Made by a program: the position numbers and the translations under genes
Notes under the pieces: model-generated
Seen by the model: the letters and a program-made list of their open reading frames with translations, nothing else
What the model was told of the DNA's origin: nothing
The model's database searches: none
Assembly (NCBI GenBank): GCA_963932145.1
Contig: OZ010580.1
Location: 34,313,551 to 34,377,550 of the forward strand
Source: Acanthosepion lycidas
Taxonomy: Eukaryota; Mollusca; Cephalopoda; Sepiida; Sepiidae
DNA length: 64,000 nt
Reading direction: 5' to 3'
In this document: piece after piece, positions 1-10,746 of the stretch
Layout: each line of letters starts with the position of its first letter
Numbering within the stretch: the first letter of the stretch is position 1

Positions 1-457
1 TTTTATATTTGATGTTTTATTTTTGCTGTCTCAATGAGAATCTGCCAGAGAGATAGATCAGGTGTGGTGGGGATGAAGACAGTTTTTTGATGAAATGGCT
101 GCCTCAGTCACCAGACTTATCCTTGTGTGATTTCTTTTTATGAGAATATGTGAAGGGACTGGTCTATGTCGCCCACTCTTCCTGCTAGCATTGATGAACT
201 CAAGCAGGGAATCACTTCTGCACTGGATAATGTTACTGCAGACATGCTACAGCATGTTTTGCAAGAGGTTAGCTATTGACTTGACGTGTGCTGTGTCACA
301 GGTGGTGCACATACTGATCACTTATGAAATTGGTACCATAATAAACTTATGATGTTCAGCACCTAAACTGTTCCATTTTATTGAGCTAGACTTAGTAATT
401 TTCAAGATAATTGCTTTTAAAATGATGTCAATTTTTTTTGGAAACCCTGTATATATA
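1..457 (+). mobile_element. Mariner-family transposase remnant (C-terminal end and right terminus)
   Basis: The plus strand carries a decayed C-terminal transposase segment: a QSPDLS-CDFFLW motif (around 105-150), which contains the third catalytic acidic residue of IS630/Tc1/mariner enzymes, followed by ASIDELKQGITSALDNVTAD (around 188-250). Frame changes and stops break it. It ends near GGAAACCCTGTAT, the terminal-repeat style of this group. The left end is outside the window. Confidence 0.7.
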
Positions 458-467
458 TATACAGGGT
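444..467. repeat. 24-bp perfect palindrome at a transposon junction
   Basis: ACCCTGT, ten alternating AT bases, then ACAGGGT: a perfect palindrome. It sits where the right end of the first mariner remnant meets the left end of the second. Two mariner ends facing each other across a TA-rich target explain it. Confidence 0.8.
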
Positions 468-470
468 ATC

Positions 471-1006
471 CCAAAATAATGTATACACTCTTTAAATATT
501 AATAGTTAATAATACATTATCGAGATGTGATGAAAATATGGAAAATAGATGGATTGGAAGAAGAGGGACAATTGAATACCCACCCAGATCACCAAATTTG
601 ACACCCTTGGATTTCTTTTTGTGGGGGTTTCTAAAAGACAAAATTTACAGCAGGAAACCTGAAACAATTGCTGAAATGAGAGTAGCAATTGAAGAAGAAT
701 GTGCTCAAATACTAGAGGAAATGATACTAGATGTTTGTAGGTCTATTTCTTCAAGATATGAAAAGTGTATTGAACAGAACAGCAACCAGTTTGAGCACTT
801 GATGTGAACTCAGCATTATATGAACATTCTGCCATTGCCCCAACTAGCTTTTATCTTATTAAAGTTAAGTTTCTATGTTTTTTGTATATTTTATTCTCAA
901 ATTCTTTAAATGTGTCTTCTTTCTCTTGTATTAATCTTATTTACAAATCAAAATACATAAATTAAAAAAGTTATAATGATTCAAAGAGTGTATACATTAT
1001 TTTGGA
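471..1006 (+). mobile_element. Deleted mariner-like transposon with 24-bp inverted ends
   Basis: Both ends share the inverted sequence CAAAATAATGTATACACTCT (left 471-494, right 982-1006). The interior, about 490 bp, keeps only the C-terminal part of a mariner-type transposase on the plus strand (538-807), with PPRSPNLTPLDFFLWGFLKD, where the last catalytic Asp lies in SPNLTPLD. The N-terminal DNA-binding part and the first two catalytic Asp residues are deleted, so it cannot move itself but could have been moved in trans. Confidence 0.75.
538..807 (+). pseudogene. Mariner-type transposase C-terminal fragment
   Basis: An 89-codon open frame with the PPRSPNLTPLDFFLWG block of Tc1/mariner transposases, followed by the helical tail (SRKPETIAEMRVAIEEECAQ). 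A full enzyme is about 330-350 residues, so this is roughly the last quarter. It has no independent promoter and lies between the two inverted ends. Confidence 0.75.
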
Positions 1007-1186
1007 ACCTGATGAGCTATCCTGGTGTATTCAGGCATTCACACGATAGTATTTTCAAATCTTAATTATTTTGTAATCATTTTTTTTTTCAGACAATGGT
1101 AAAACATTAATGAATGTTGTTTGCAACTGATTTGTATAAAGAAATATTAGCAGGATTAAAAATTCTGTACTCATCACAAAACTTAC

Positions 1187-1308
1187 TGGATTGGATATTT
1201 CTCTCCTGGATCAACTGCAATATTAAACAGTAAAGGAAATGACGTGTGGTTCATCTGTTTGTGTGTGGTCACTCCAGGTACAGACTCACCTGGACAGAAG
1301 TCAACACC
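1187..1308 (-). CDS. GALNS: GALNS exon 12 (122 nt): GVDFCPG to DPGE segment
   Basis: Reads GVDFCPGESVPGVTTHKQMN, then HTSFPLLFNIAVDPGEKYPI. The Cys of DFCPG corresponds to the human residue that pairs with Cys308. The human sequon N-V-S at residue 423 is lost (ESVPG here), but a new N-H-T sequon appears about ten residues later. Acceptor CCCCAG ends at 1309 and donor GTAAGT is at 1181-1186. Length 122 nt and phase-2 end equal human exon 12. Exons 13-14 should lie to the left of position 1. Confidence 0.95.
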
Positions 1309-1372
1309 CTGGGGAGACAAAAAAAAAAAATTAAATTTTTTCTGAATTTAGTATTTAGGAACCAACAAACTA

Positions 1373-1444
1373 TTAGGTTGGTGCAAAAATAACGTCGTTT
1401 TCTCACATGTTACTATGTGAGAAAACGACATTATTTTTGCACCT
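1373..1444. mobile_element. Hairpin MITE (mariner type), truncated at one end
   Basis: Begins TTAGGTTGGTGCAAAAATAA and folds back on itself: TTTTCTCACAT pairs with ATGTGAGAAAA around a 5-nt loop. The right end stops at GCACC without the final AACCTAA. It lies only 62 nt upstream (in transcript sense) of the exon 12 splice acceptor. Confidence 0.85.
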
Positions 1445-1859
1445 TGGATGTACCATTGTTGTTTGACTTTGATGCTGCAGACGTGTGGTTGTCTGCATCA
1501 TCTCCATTTCTTGTCTTTGTTGTAATCTGTATTGGTGACTGTGAAATCTTCTGTGGTTGCTATTGTCATTTATTGCTAATGTAAGGAAAGGCACAACATA
1601 CCCAGCTCTCTTTTCTATTTTTCATTAATAAACACAATGTTGAAAGTTCAATTGTGTTTATTTAATAAAGTCGCAGATACAAATATCAATATCTATTAAA
1701 TCTGACAGTGTCAATTACAGTTTTTCTCATGCTCCTCCTGAGAATGGTCTTAATATGAAAAATAGGGACAGCATTAATCCCTCCATTTCACTGGTGGAGG
1801 ATATCCTCTTATCAAATGGTGATGCACACACTGAAAAGGTAACCTAACATTAGGTACCT

Positions 1860-2330
1860 CTACTAATTCACAAATAATTTTTGAGACCTAAGGTTTAAAA
1901 TGAATTTTAAAAATTAAAAAAAATTTCTTGAAGCTTTCATTTTAACTACAGTTGAAAGCTAAAGGATTAAATTAATTAGGTTGGTGCAAAAATAATGTTG
2001 TTTTCTCACATATGTTACTATGTGGGAAAACGACATTATTTTTGCACCAACCTAATACTATTTCCAATAACCAAAATACTCTGTAGTGTATTTCAAACAG
2101 AAATTATATTGATTGGAGTATTTTTGAGCTAAAAATAGCTGTTTAGTGCCCTTTTTTAGTTATCTATCATCACAATGTAATTTTGTTTATTAAAAGTTTT
2201 TCAAAAATAAAATATACTCTTTTGAAACTTTATTTGAAGAATATTAGCTGATTTAAAGTATAATTAATCTGATTTGAAACAAATATTATTTACTTTAAGT
2301 TGAAAATAACAGAGAGGAAGTGACGATGGT
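1860..2330 (+). repeat. AT-rich dispersed repeat, copy 1 (split by the MITE)
   Basis: Collinear with 61400-61760: shared blocks include GGTTTAAAATGAATTT, TTCTTGAAGCTTT, TTTCAAAAATAAAATAT and TTAATCTGATTTGAAACAAA. No coding signal. The 80-bp MITE interrupts this copy. Confidence 0.75.
1976..2055. mobile_element. 80-bp palindromic MITE resembling human MADE1
   Basis: A complete 80-bp near-perfect inverted repeat from TTAGGTTGGTGC to GCACCAACCTAA. Length and terminal sequence strongly resemble the human Hsmar1-derived MADE1 MITE, although the interior differs. The flanking repeat has a copy at 61490 without the insert, which shows the pre-insertion site. Confidence 0.88.
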
Positions 2331-3853
2331 CATGGGTGAGTGACATCAGTTCATAAAGTTTCAAAAGTCATTACTGTTTATTCTACCCTGAGGCAAGATA
2401 TGTCTGCCCATGCCAGTTGATATGTAGGCCATAGAAAAAATAGATATCACAAGCCCACAGTGACAAGGCATACAGAGAAAACCACTTGGTCTCAACTGAA
2501 ACAAAGGACACCACCAACCTGCACGATTTCCCATTGGGAAATATTGCAAGCAAGACTCTCTCTCTCTTTTTGCTCATTTCACACTTCTTGTTGCATACAT
2601 ATGTTATAGTTTCTCTCTGTGGGATAAATTAGTGATATGTATATATCTTTGAGAACCATGTTACTTTGTCATTCCCTTTTTTCAGTGTATTAAGTTGTTA
2701 TATCACCAATATAGTAATACCTATAATGGAGAAATGCAAACAGGAAATATTCCTTTCTTGCATAGCATCCCATTAGGGTGTTTTGTATTTAAAAACAATT
2801 CAACACCTGGGTGTTATATTGCCACAAACTGATTTTCAGTTACCTGCAATCAATTCCAGAAAGTAACCATACTTAGGTACAGAAATGATGACAATCTGGA
2901 TATATCACTGAGAAATTGTAATGTCCTCCCTATAAGCGAAAAGATAAGTTCTTGACATAATAAGGAAAAAAACAGAAATGGTATGTGGAAATTTATTGTA
3001 AAAATGAAACTTCTGCTGCATGACTGATTACAGTGTGCTGTTAGAAGATTCTATTTTATTATTGTTGTTTTTTAATCTCTTCCTGTCTGATTTATAAATT
3101 AAACTTTATCATAGCCATGTACACTATGCCAGATATCATACAGTGTTTTTGCAATAAAATTAGTATTAACCAATTTTGCAAGTTATATGAAAGTCAAAAC
3201 AGTAGAAAAGTTAACAAAATCATTTGATGAAAAACTGATGAATGTTGCAGATAGTCAAGAGCTCAAAAATAATAATAATAGTAATAATAATTTAATTGAG
3301 GATTATGAGATATTGATTTAATCAAATATGTTTCTATGATCAATATCTTTTGGATTTATTTATAAATAAAAAAACATCTATATTGCACTTGTTAGCATAA
3401 CAAAACCTGAAAACCCCCAAATAGGTTATAATTTTAATAAGTATAGTTATAATAACAATAATTATTATCAGTTAATATTGCTTGTGGATAATTATAAGCA
3501 TATCCTACAAATTATAGTAACAACTGACATGTCTAGAGATGTCTATGGATAAACATTGGATGCATAGAATTAGGTACCATCTGTTTTTCAGAAATTTACT
3601 AGATGTCTTGGAATATATTACTAAAGTTCCCAGATCAATTCATTCAGGATGAAGATATAGATTTTAAGAAGCCAAATTTGAATAATAATCGTGTTAAGGA
3701 ATCATTTTATTTCTTAGCTAATAAGAAACTGCTTTCTTATCACATTTTGTATTTTGTTCAATTCAGTCAAATATTTGCATTCTTTTTTTTTTTTTTAAAT
3801 AAAAAATTTCAAATGTGTCGCCTTTCAGAACAATACTGATTTATTTTTTTTCT

Positions 3854-4142
3854 ATGGCTTATCAACCCTTTACAGGTTATTTAAAGCCGAAAAATATTTT
3901 TAGAATATTAAGAATTTTTTTTTTTTGCGATAATGATTTAGTGATAAAAGTTTTACTAATTAATCCACAGCTGGGGGCAGTGAGGAGAGCTGGATTCATA
4001 CCATTCCCAAGGGTATTTGCATGTAAGTGAATATAACAAACCCAACTGGGATTGAAACTTCACTCTCTGATTAACAATTCCAAGACATTATCCATTACAC
4101 TACCTACATATACAAGTTTACAGCACCTAATATTCCCAAGTA
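3854..4142 (-). mobile_element. 5S-tRNA composite SINE, copy 1 (5S head truncated)
   Basis: Read on the minus strand: a short 5S-like piece (4114-4142), a tRNA-like unit, a body containing the TATTCACTTACATGCAAATA type block, and a tail ending in TTTAAATAACCTGTAAAGG. The plan is the same as in the copies at 12566, 16482 and 56851. Confidence 0.7.
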
Positions 4143-4221
4143 AGAACAATATTAAAGAAATAGCAAGCAAGAATAATCATCTAAAAAGAAAAGCATTTTG
4201 TTCAATTTTTAATTTACAAAT

Positions 4222-4630
4222 AATACTATTTTCCCAACTCTGATTGTAGGAAATTTCTTGTATTGATGATGTGACAGTTGAAAAAAAAAATCCTCACATG
4301 AAATGATAAGGGTTGATAATCTAATATACAATGTGCATTTTTACCAAATAACAGAAACCATATCACTTGAGGACTACCAACAGCTGCAACAACTAAAATG
4401 GATATCACATGTAACTTAAAGAAAACATAATGACATAATCAAAGTGTTGGCATTCCACACTACTTCAAACAAACTGTTCAGAAGGAAGCTCCCATCAATA
4501 CTGGAAAGAGCAATAATAGCTATTGAACTTAAGAAACCTATTTTTCTGAAAAACTGTTTTAAGAGAAAGATTTTATAAATTTATACTGAAAGGAGAACTA
4601 GCTGCTTGGTCAATAAATGCTGAATATAAG
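4222..4630 (+). mobile_element. LINE family L-B, 3' coding remnant
   Basis: Plus-strand blocks such as LQQLKWISHV, KPIFLKNCFKR and a final LLGQ segment match the longer copy at 44268-45085. This is the C-terminal region after the reverse transcriptase of an APE-type LINE. Stops and frameshifts make it dead. Confidence 0.6.
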
Positions 4631-4686
4631 GAAATAGCTATTATTATCATTATGAAAAAATGTAACCTCACAATTGTTACTAGATT

Positions 4687-5129
4687 TGTCACAGTGTGCC
4701 CGATCACCACTCTTCCAGGCTCCACTCACTTCACTCTCTGCTACTGCTTGCCCTCTGAGACTCCAGCCCACTCCTGCAGCTTCCAGCTCTCTCCTGCAGC
4801 TTCCAGCGGTCTCCAGCTCACTCCTGCAGCTTTCAGCGGCTTCCAGCTCACTCCTGCAACTTCCAGCGGCCTCCGGCTCACTCCTGCAGCTTCCAGCGCC
4901 CGTAACAACCGGATACCGTTCCCGAACAAACGACCTCTGTCGCCTCACCATCCACCGTTCGCAAATAAAGACACGATTTCCATCGTCTACAACTGACCAT
5001 CTGCATTTGTCATCCTTCTTTGCTATTGCCATCTCCTTGCCTTTATGTCCACCTTTTTAGTTGTACGGTCGATTGGTACTCATACCTCTCGGCCCACTGC
5101 AACAAGTGGTGATCGGGCATACTATGACA
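4687..5129. mobile_element. Solo-LTR-like or TIR element with 4-bp target repeat
   Basis: Starts TGTCACAGTGTGCCCGATCA and ends with the imperfect inverse, TGATCGGGCATACTATGACA. It is flanked on both sides by GATT. At 443 bp with TG/CA ends it looks like a solo LTR, but the 24-bp inverted ends are longer than usual for an LTR, so a DNA element is possible. It is GC-rich compared with its surroundings and has an AATAAA at about 4963. Confidence 0.6.
4767..4900 (+). repeat. 30-bp GC-rich minisatellite inside the LTR-like element
   Basis: About four units of the type CTCCTGCAGCTTCCAGCGGC plus ten bases, the first one shortened to 20 bp. The 30-bp period keeps frames open and creates several overlapping ORFs on both strands that are not real genes. 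Confidence 0.8.
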
Positions 5130-7525
5130 GATTACAAAGAGATGCCACCATGATGTCCTGAAAGAGGTGGTGTTAGTATCAACACTTGAGAAGTTGGAAA
5201 TAACTTTGAATTGTGCACAACCACACTGTGAATTACTTTGGTCACAGTTTAACTTCTAGATGTTGTGTCTGTTGACCATGTTTGCCGCAGTCTCTGAATA
5301 TGGAATCCAGTGAAGTCCATAATCTGTTCAATATCAGAGGTTGGCAGTGAAGATTCAGAGAAAGTAGCGGTTGTTAAGTAATTCTTTAAGTCTTCGATAT
5401 CAGGTTGGCAGTGCAGACAATTTGGGAGAAAAAAAAATGGCTGCCTTTATACACGTTGCATTGAATATTTTGAGCTTTCTGATTGGTTAACCCTTCTATT
5501 GGTGAACTATAAAAAGAGTCAGCTCATTTAGGCTAGCTCACTAGTAAATACATATACACAAAAAACTGCAACAGTATCCCTTCAGGATGTAGGTGATCAT
5601 AGCTCTTCATAATTTCATGTCCTAAGTAAATTTTGTCTTTAAACCTATTTCCCCAGAGAAAAAAAGTTTGGGAATCAATCACTTAGAGTAATGGTAGCAT
5701 GGCAATGATAATATTAACTGTTTCCTTATAAGGAAACATTTGGTATTCATTAACCAAGCAGGCAGTACTACTGTTGATATTTATAAAATCTCTCTTAAAA
5801 ATATTTTTTCAGGGAAATGCAAGTGCAGTAGCTGTTATTGTTCTTTCCAGTACTGATCGGGGTTTGCAGTACTTTTCATCAGACCACACAGAATAAATCT
5901 CTTTTCAAAATGATCTGCAAAATCCTATTTCAGGATAATTATCAGTCTTGTTGCATTCTCCTTAATTTAATTTGTGGCAATAGTAATTTTAGTTTAAGGA
6001 AAGGCTACAAGTTGCAAGGAGCCAAATATAAACTGGAGAGTCTTTCAGTTCTGGATGATGTTATATTTTGCTAAAAAAGGAAAAGAAAAAAAAAAAAAAC
6101 TCTGCTGGAAATGCGAACAATTTATTCTATGTCATTGTTAATGCAATGATCACACAGTATACAAGCTCATACACTGCTGGCTTAGTGATCCTATTGCACA
6201 GTTCATTTATACATGCACAGTAAGGTCCTCTCAATTGGTTGCCAAATTATATCAAGGTTGCACAGCCGGTTCTTGAGATATTCAAAATGGCTATGTAGGT
6301 TCCAGGCAAATCTTGTGTGTGTGTGATAGATAAACCTTGATAGCAGTTGACAAACAGAGCTAAATATAGAAAGGTCTGCTCTTATGGTATAAAACTGGGG
6401 TCGGGTGAGAATATGAGAGAAGGCTTGATTGCATTTAATGATTACTGGAATTAAACGTGCAAAAAGAACTAATTAACAGAGTTAATTAGTTTTGAGAAAT
6501 TGGATGGGCTGAGGTTGAATTTGGATATTAATTTGGAGATAGCTTAGTGTCACTTATGGTCATGTTACTTGGTACAATCACTAAAATGGACAAAATGATG
6601 ACAAGTAATAAGTTACTTCCTTAGCTAAAAAATTGTTTATATACAAACCAAGCTACTGAATTGGTACGGTTTCCCAGACAGAATAAGCTTGGAGAAATAG
6701 GCTTTCTGAAAAACACAGCCTTGCTAGCTAACTGGCTTATGTGATTCCTTTATATAAAGATATTTGCCAGTGGTTTAATAGGAAGAATAGATTTTTAGGA
6801 ATTAGTTTATCAGAAGTCAAATGGTAAGCTGACCATATGATTTCTGGAACAAAGATGATACTTAGGGAATGTAAATTAATGGTCCATTCATATCAATGCA
6901 TCACTGGTAATAAACCAGCAGGCTTAGATACATATATACAAGTGTGCAATATACTGGAGTTATTTTTGTAGGGTCTGGTAGAAAAAGAGATATATATCAT
7001 ATATAAGTGGAACATAATTCCAGAAAGACATGAAAAGGACAGAATTTAGTGCAAGCTGTAAAAACAGACCACCAGATTACCATCCCAACCTTTAAAAAGG
7101 AAAACATGCAAACAGACACATACAACTGTTATTCTATTATCAAAGTTGTAAATTACAAGTTTGGTACTGAAACTACTGTATACTGCTGTCAAGCATTACA
7201 GTTGGGGAAATAAAATTGCTAATTAAGTAATCAACAGTTGAAACTATGCTTTGTAAAGTCTTTTGTTAATGAATGAATCCTTTTGGTCTTAGAGAAAATA
7301 ATCCTTCATCGAATCCTATGGAGCAGTGTTTTCCAAATTTGTTTTTACTGTAACCCACAGCAGGAACCACAGTTTGCACTGTGACCCATTATGCCTATGT
7401 GTAATAAATCAAAGTTTGATAATTGATCCCATTCTTTTTTCAATGATTCTAAGAGCTGTTTTTCTTTTTTTCACTCTTCTGTCACTCCATGGTAATTCTG
7501 TGGGTGGCTTCAAACTTTTGAAGTG

Positions 7526-7529
<4 letters not shown>

Positions 7530-7599
<70 letters not shown>
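7530..7599. repeat. TA then GA microsatellite
   Basis: About 23 TA units followed by about 12 GA units. A second AT run lies at 7705-7740. Confidence 0.95.
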
Positions 7600-7703
7600 T
7601 ATGGATAGGAATCAAACAAAATGATTGGATAAAGACCAAATAGGAAACAGATCTTAATCTGTTTCATTTTATTAAGGCTTCATCAGAGAACAAGATAGAA
7701 ATG

Positions 7704-7752
<49 letters not shown>

Positions 7753-8135
7753 AAGGATAGTTGTTTTTTTTGGGGGTGGGTGGGTGGCCCTTTTCCAATA
7801 AAATATCTTTCAGCCTACCCTTTTTTGTTTTCTTTGTCTTGTTTTTATGCTAATTTTTTATTTTTCCTGGTGGCTGTTTTTTCCAATAAAATGTTGTTTG
7901 GGCCAACCCTCTTTAGCCAGAGTTATCCTGATGATCTGTTAGGTAAAAACCTAGGTAGGTAGGTAGGTTCTGGCTCACTAGGTCTTAGGGAAATTAAATA
8001 AAAAATTTTTTAAAAGTTATAACTTTAATTATATTAACATATAAATTAATTTTTATTGCATCTAAAACTTTGCAAAAACATGAACAAAGCATAAGATATT
8101 TTTTTTTATCTGTAACTTACATGAAATTTACTCAC

Positions 8136-8238
8136 CTGTTTAAACTCTTTCATTGAGTTAGTCCATGTCCACAAGTGTGCTTTGTAATTTCCCTTACGGA
8201 CTGCCATCAATTCATTTCCTCGATAGAAGAAAATTGGC
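8136..8238 (-). CDS. GALNS: GALNS exon 11 (103 nt): start of the C-terminal domain
   Basis: Completes an Arg codon and reads PIFFYRGNELMAVRKGNYKA, then HLWTWTNSMKEFKQ. These match the antiparallel-sheet C-terminal part of GALNS (human PIFYYRGDTLMAA and HFWTWTNSW). Acceptor TTATTAG ends at 8239 and donor GTGAGT is at 8130-8135. Length 103 nt equals human exon 11, ending in phase 0. Confidence 0.95.
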
Positions 8239-8534
8239 CTAATAATCAAAATAAATTTTTGCGTTATTTTCACTCAGGTCGGATAAGTCATTGGATACAG
8301 AAAAAAGTTAATATTTGCACAAGTACCATTAAAAGTCAAATACTTACAGACATTGACACAAAAATGCTGCCTGAAACAGTTTTTATTTCCATAGTTCTTC
8401 AGTTCCTTTATTTTTTACTGCTTTTATTGTGTTTTAACTGATCCATTCAGCAGTTTTGCTCAACCATTAAAAGAAACCATCAGGGAAGAATGAAGTTACT
8501 TTTTTCAGAAATGCTATCAAACCAAAACTAATGG

Positions 8535-8990
8535 TGGTGTTTAGTGGCATATCAACACCTCTATGAGTCATTTAATGCAGAAGTTTAAATATTCTGAACA
8601 CAGCTTTATGGCTTCAAGTAAATATATTTTGAACACAATTGTATGTCTTCAACTACAGACAAAATGTTTTGTTGGTCATTTTACTATATATATGGGATGT
8701 AGGTAATTTTTTTATATAAAAATTTATTGCTGCTATTTTTACTATAAAAATGTATTTTTATACTTTGATAGTGTTTGGGCAGTTTCACCATTTGACCATA
8801 GCTGGGACCCTAAGAGATGTTACCACCCTGGGTTAGGGTGGACCTGGAAACAACAAAAATTAAGAAGTGATTCCATGTTCCTGCAATTGATGCTGAATGT
8901 AGTTTATTGTCATATAATGCAATGCAGGCAGTTCCATTCTCAGCAATATGCATAACACAGGTTATGCCATGTATATTAAATTTAATCCTG
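8535..8990 (-). repeat. Dispersed SINE-like repeat of unknown class, copy 1
   Basis: Shares blocks with 14555-14845 and 52585-52990: TTTAGTGGCATATCAA, TCATTTAATGC, TTGCTG-TATTTTTACT, ATAGCTGGGAC, GGGTGGACCTGG and TGTAGTTTATTGTCAT. All three copies lie in the same orientation. The first block resembles the tail of the 5S-tRNA SINE, so I read it as the 3' end of a minus-strand element. Confidence 0.65.
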
Positions 8991-9104
8991 TGAGATTCCC
9001 TGCTAAGCTAAAGAATCCCCAAAGGACTGATTGTTAAGCATATGTATGCTGCTTCCTTTAATTTCTTTTGGTACTTTCTTTTAATGCTTTGTTTAATGCA
9101 TATG

Positions 9105-9560
9105 TTGCTTATTGCCATGAATTGCTATGTGATATCCATACTCTTATATGGCAGTGAATACTGGACAATCTCTCCATGGATAAAAAAAACAAAAAAAAAA
9201 CAGGAAGCAATGGAAATGTAGATACTGTGAATTCTATAGATGGAGTGACTAAACAACAAGGAAGTTTTAAAGAAACAAAATAAACACTTACACTCAGAAT
9301 CAGAAAATGAATAGAAAAAATTTCTTGGACACAGTGAGGAAGGAGGGTTTGAAAACTTAAGCCTCACAGGGCATGCAGAAGGCAGCATGCCATTTATCTG
9401 ACCAGCTTGTGTGAATGGATGGTGGAATGAGATGGTGGGGGTGCAACATCCTTAGCAGATAGAGAAAAACTGCAAAGAACCACAAGAGATAGGAAGTTTT
9501 GGAGAGCCATGATAATCCATGTACTGAAGGGATGCAGCACATAGAAGAAGTAATGTTTCC
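9105..9560 (+). mobile_element. LINE family L-A, 3' end
   Basis: Plus-strand remnants match the copy at 43640-44150: LLYGSEYWTISPW, a following KQEAMEM segment, and a last block meaning RKFWRAMIIHVLKGCST. This region follows the reverse transcriptase in an APE-type LINE. It is truncated at the 5' side and frameshifted. Confidence 0.65.
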
Positions 9561-10344
9561 TATCTATTTGATTTGGACCTCATTCCAAAGAGATAAACAG
9601 GATTGTCTTTTTGGATATCTTGTTATGAGACTTTTCTAGTTTGACTCTACACAAAATTTCATGAATTTATTTTTATTAATCTTGATACACATTAAATTTA
9701 GATTCTTTTTTAAATTTAAAAATTGGAGAAGGATTTTATAAAACATGCAGTCATTTTCAAAATAATCATTCTAATTTTCATCATAAAATGTGAACAAAGA
9801 CATTTACTTTAAGTCAGTGTTTCTCAACCCTTTTAATCAATGGCACACCTCGGAGCAAATGAAAATATCACAGCACATTTAGCCAAATTTTTAAAGATTA
9901 TTTTAAAAAAAAGAATATTAAAACAAATATTTAAAATAACGTAATTGAAGAATAATGAAAAGAAATATTTGAAAAAAAGTTTAATACTTATTCATTTATT
10001 CAAATACTAATGCTGGACCATCACTACTTCCACACACATATAAGTTTACTCCTTGCTTTATTATATTCAGGATGATAAAAAGAAGAGACAACAAACCCTT
10101 TTCCTCTCTTTTTCACTCACTCAGAAACAGGATGTGGTAGGTAGCAGATATGTCCAGTTTTCTTGTCTGGGGAGATTTAGTAGCCAGACAAACCAACGAG
10201 TTAATTTCAAACAACTCTTGAGGACATACACACACTACGGTTAAATACATAAATGTTTCCCTACCTTTTTCTAACTATTTGTATTTTTTTTTTAAATCAT
10301 TTCATCACAAGCAAGGTAGAAATACCACTAAGACACAATGGGTT

Positions 10345-10478
10345 CGGGCACCTCCAGGTGGTGTAATGGTTACCAAACTTGTCTCACTAGAACAATTACG
10401 AGTGCGTAGTGAGTACGTGCCTCACTAGGTGCCCCTTTCTTTCGGCCTTGTGCCACATCTAAGCTACACTTGGAAAAT
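10345..10478 (+). mobile_element. tRNA-like retroposon, 134 bp, with 19-bp target duplication
   Basis: Flanked by identical 19-bp direct repeats CACTAAGACACAATGGGTT (10326-10344 and 10479-10497). The insert has an A-box-like GGTGTAATGGTTA (10358-10372), and GGGCACC at 10346-10352 can pair with GGTGCCC at 10428-10434. No convincing B box is present. The target is a repeat also found uninterrupted at about 37490-37530. Confidence 0.75.
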
Positions 10479-10746
10479 CACTAAGACACAATGGGTTACT
10501 GTGATTGAAAGAGAATGATAGGACTTTAGGAGGAACCAGAAACCTAATCCTAAACAGGAAACAAGGAATGAATAAATCTCTACTAATATTCAAAATAAAT
10601 ATAATTTTATCTTTCTCTTCTTTTGTGAACTATGTTGTTCTTTTTAAAATAATATACTATTCAGTAAATTAAGTTCAAATGACTTATCTGGTTAGAGAAC
10701 TCAAGAATTTCACATCTAAATATTTGATAAATTATTATTATTATTA

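Larger units (their letters stand above)
1..1186 (-). other. GALNS intron 12 (3' part beyond window)
   Basis: Non-coding part of the gene after exon 12. It holds two mariner-type remnants joined at a 24-bp palindrome (1-1006) and about 180 nt of unremarkable AT-rich sequence before the exon 12 donor. No sign of exon 13 was found. Confidence 0.85.
1309..8135 (-). other. GALNS intron 11 (6.8 kb)
   Basis: Holds two hairpin MITEs (1373-1444, 1976-2055), an AT-rich dispersed repeat (1860-2330), a 5S-headed SINE (3854-4142), a LINE tail (4222-4630), a solo-LTR-like element (4687-5129) and two AT microsatellites near 7.5-7.74 kb. A short LINE L-A 3' fragment in minus orientation is at about 5575-5620. 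I see nothing recognisable in 2340-3850 or 5620-7500. Confidence 0.85.

Noticed and set aside
4610-5060. Overlapping ORFs of 114, 128 and 140 codons on both strands
   Set aside because: Created by the 30-bp GC-rich repeat in the LTR-like element. Open frames on both strands at once argue against a gene.
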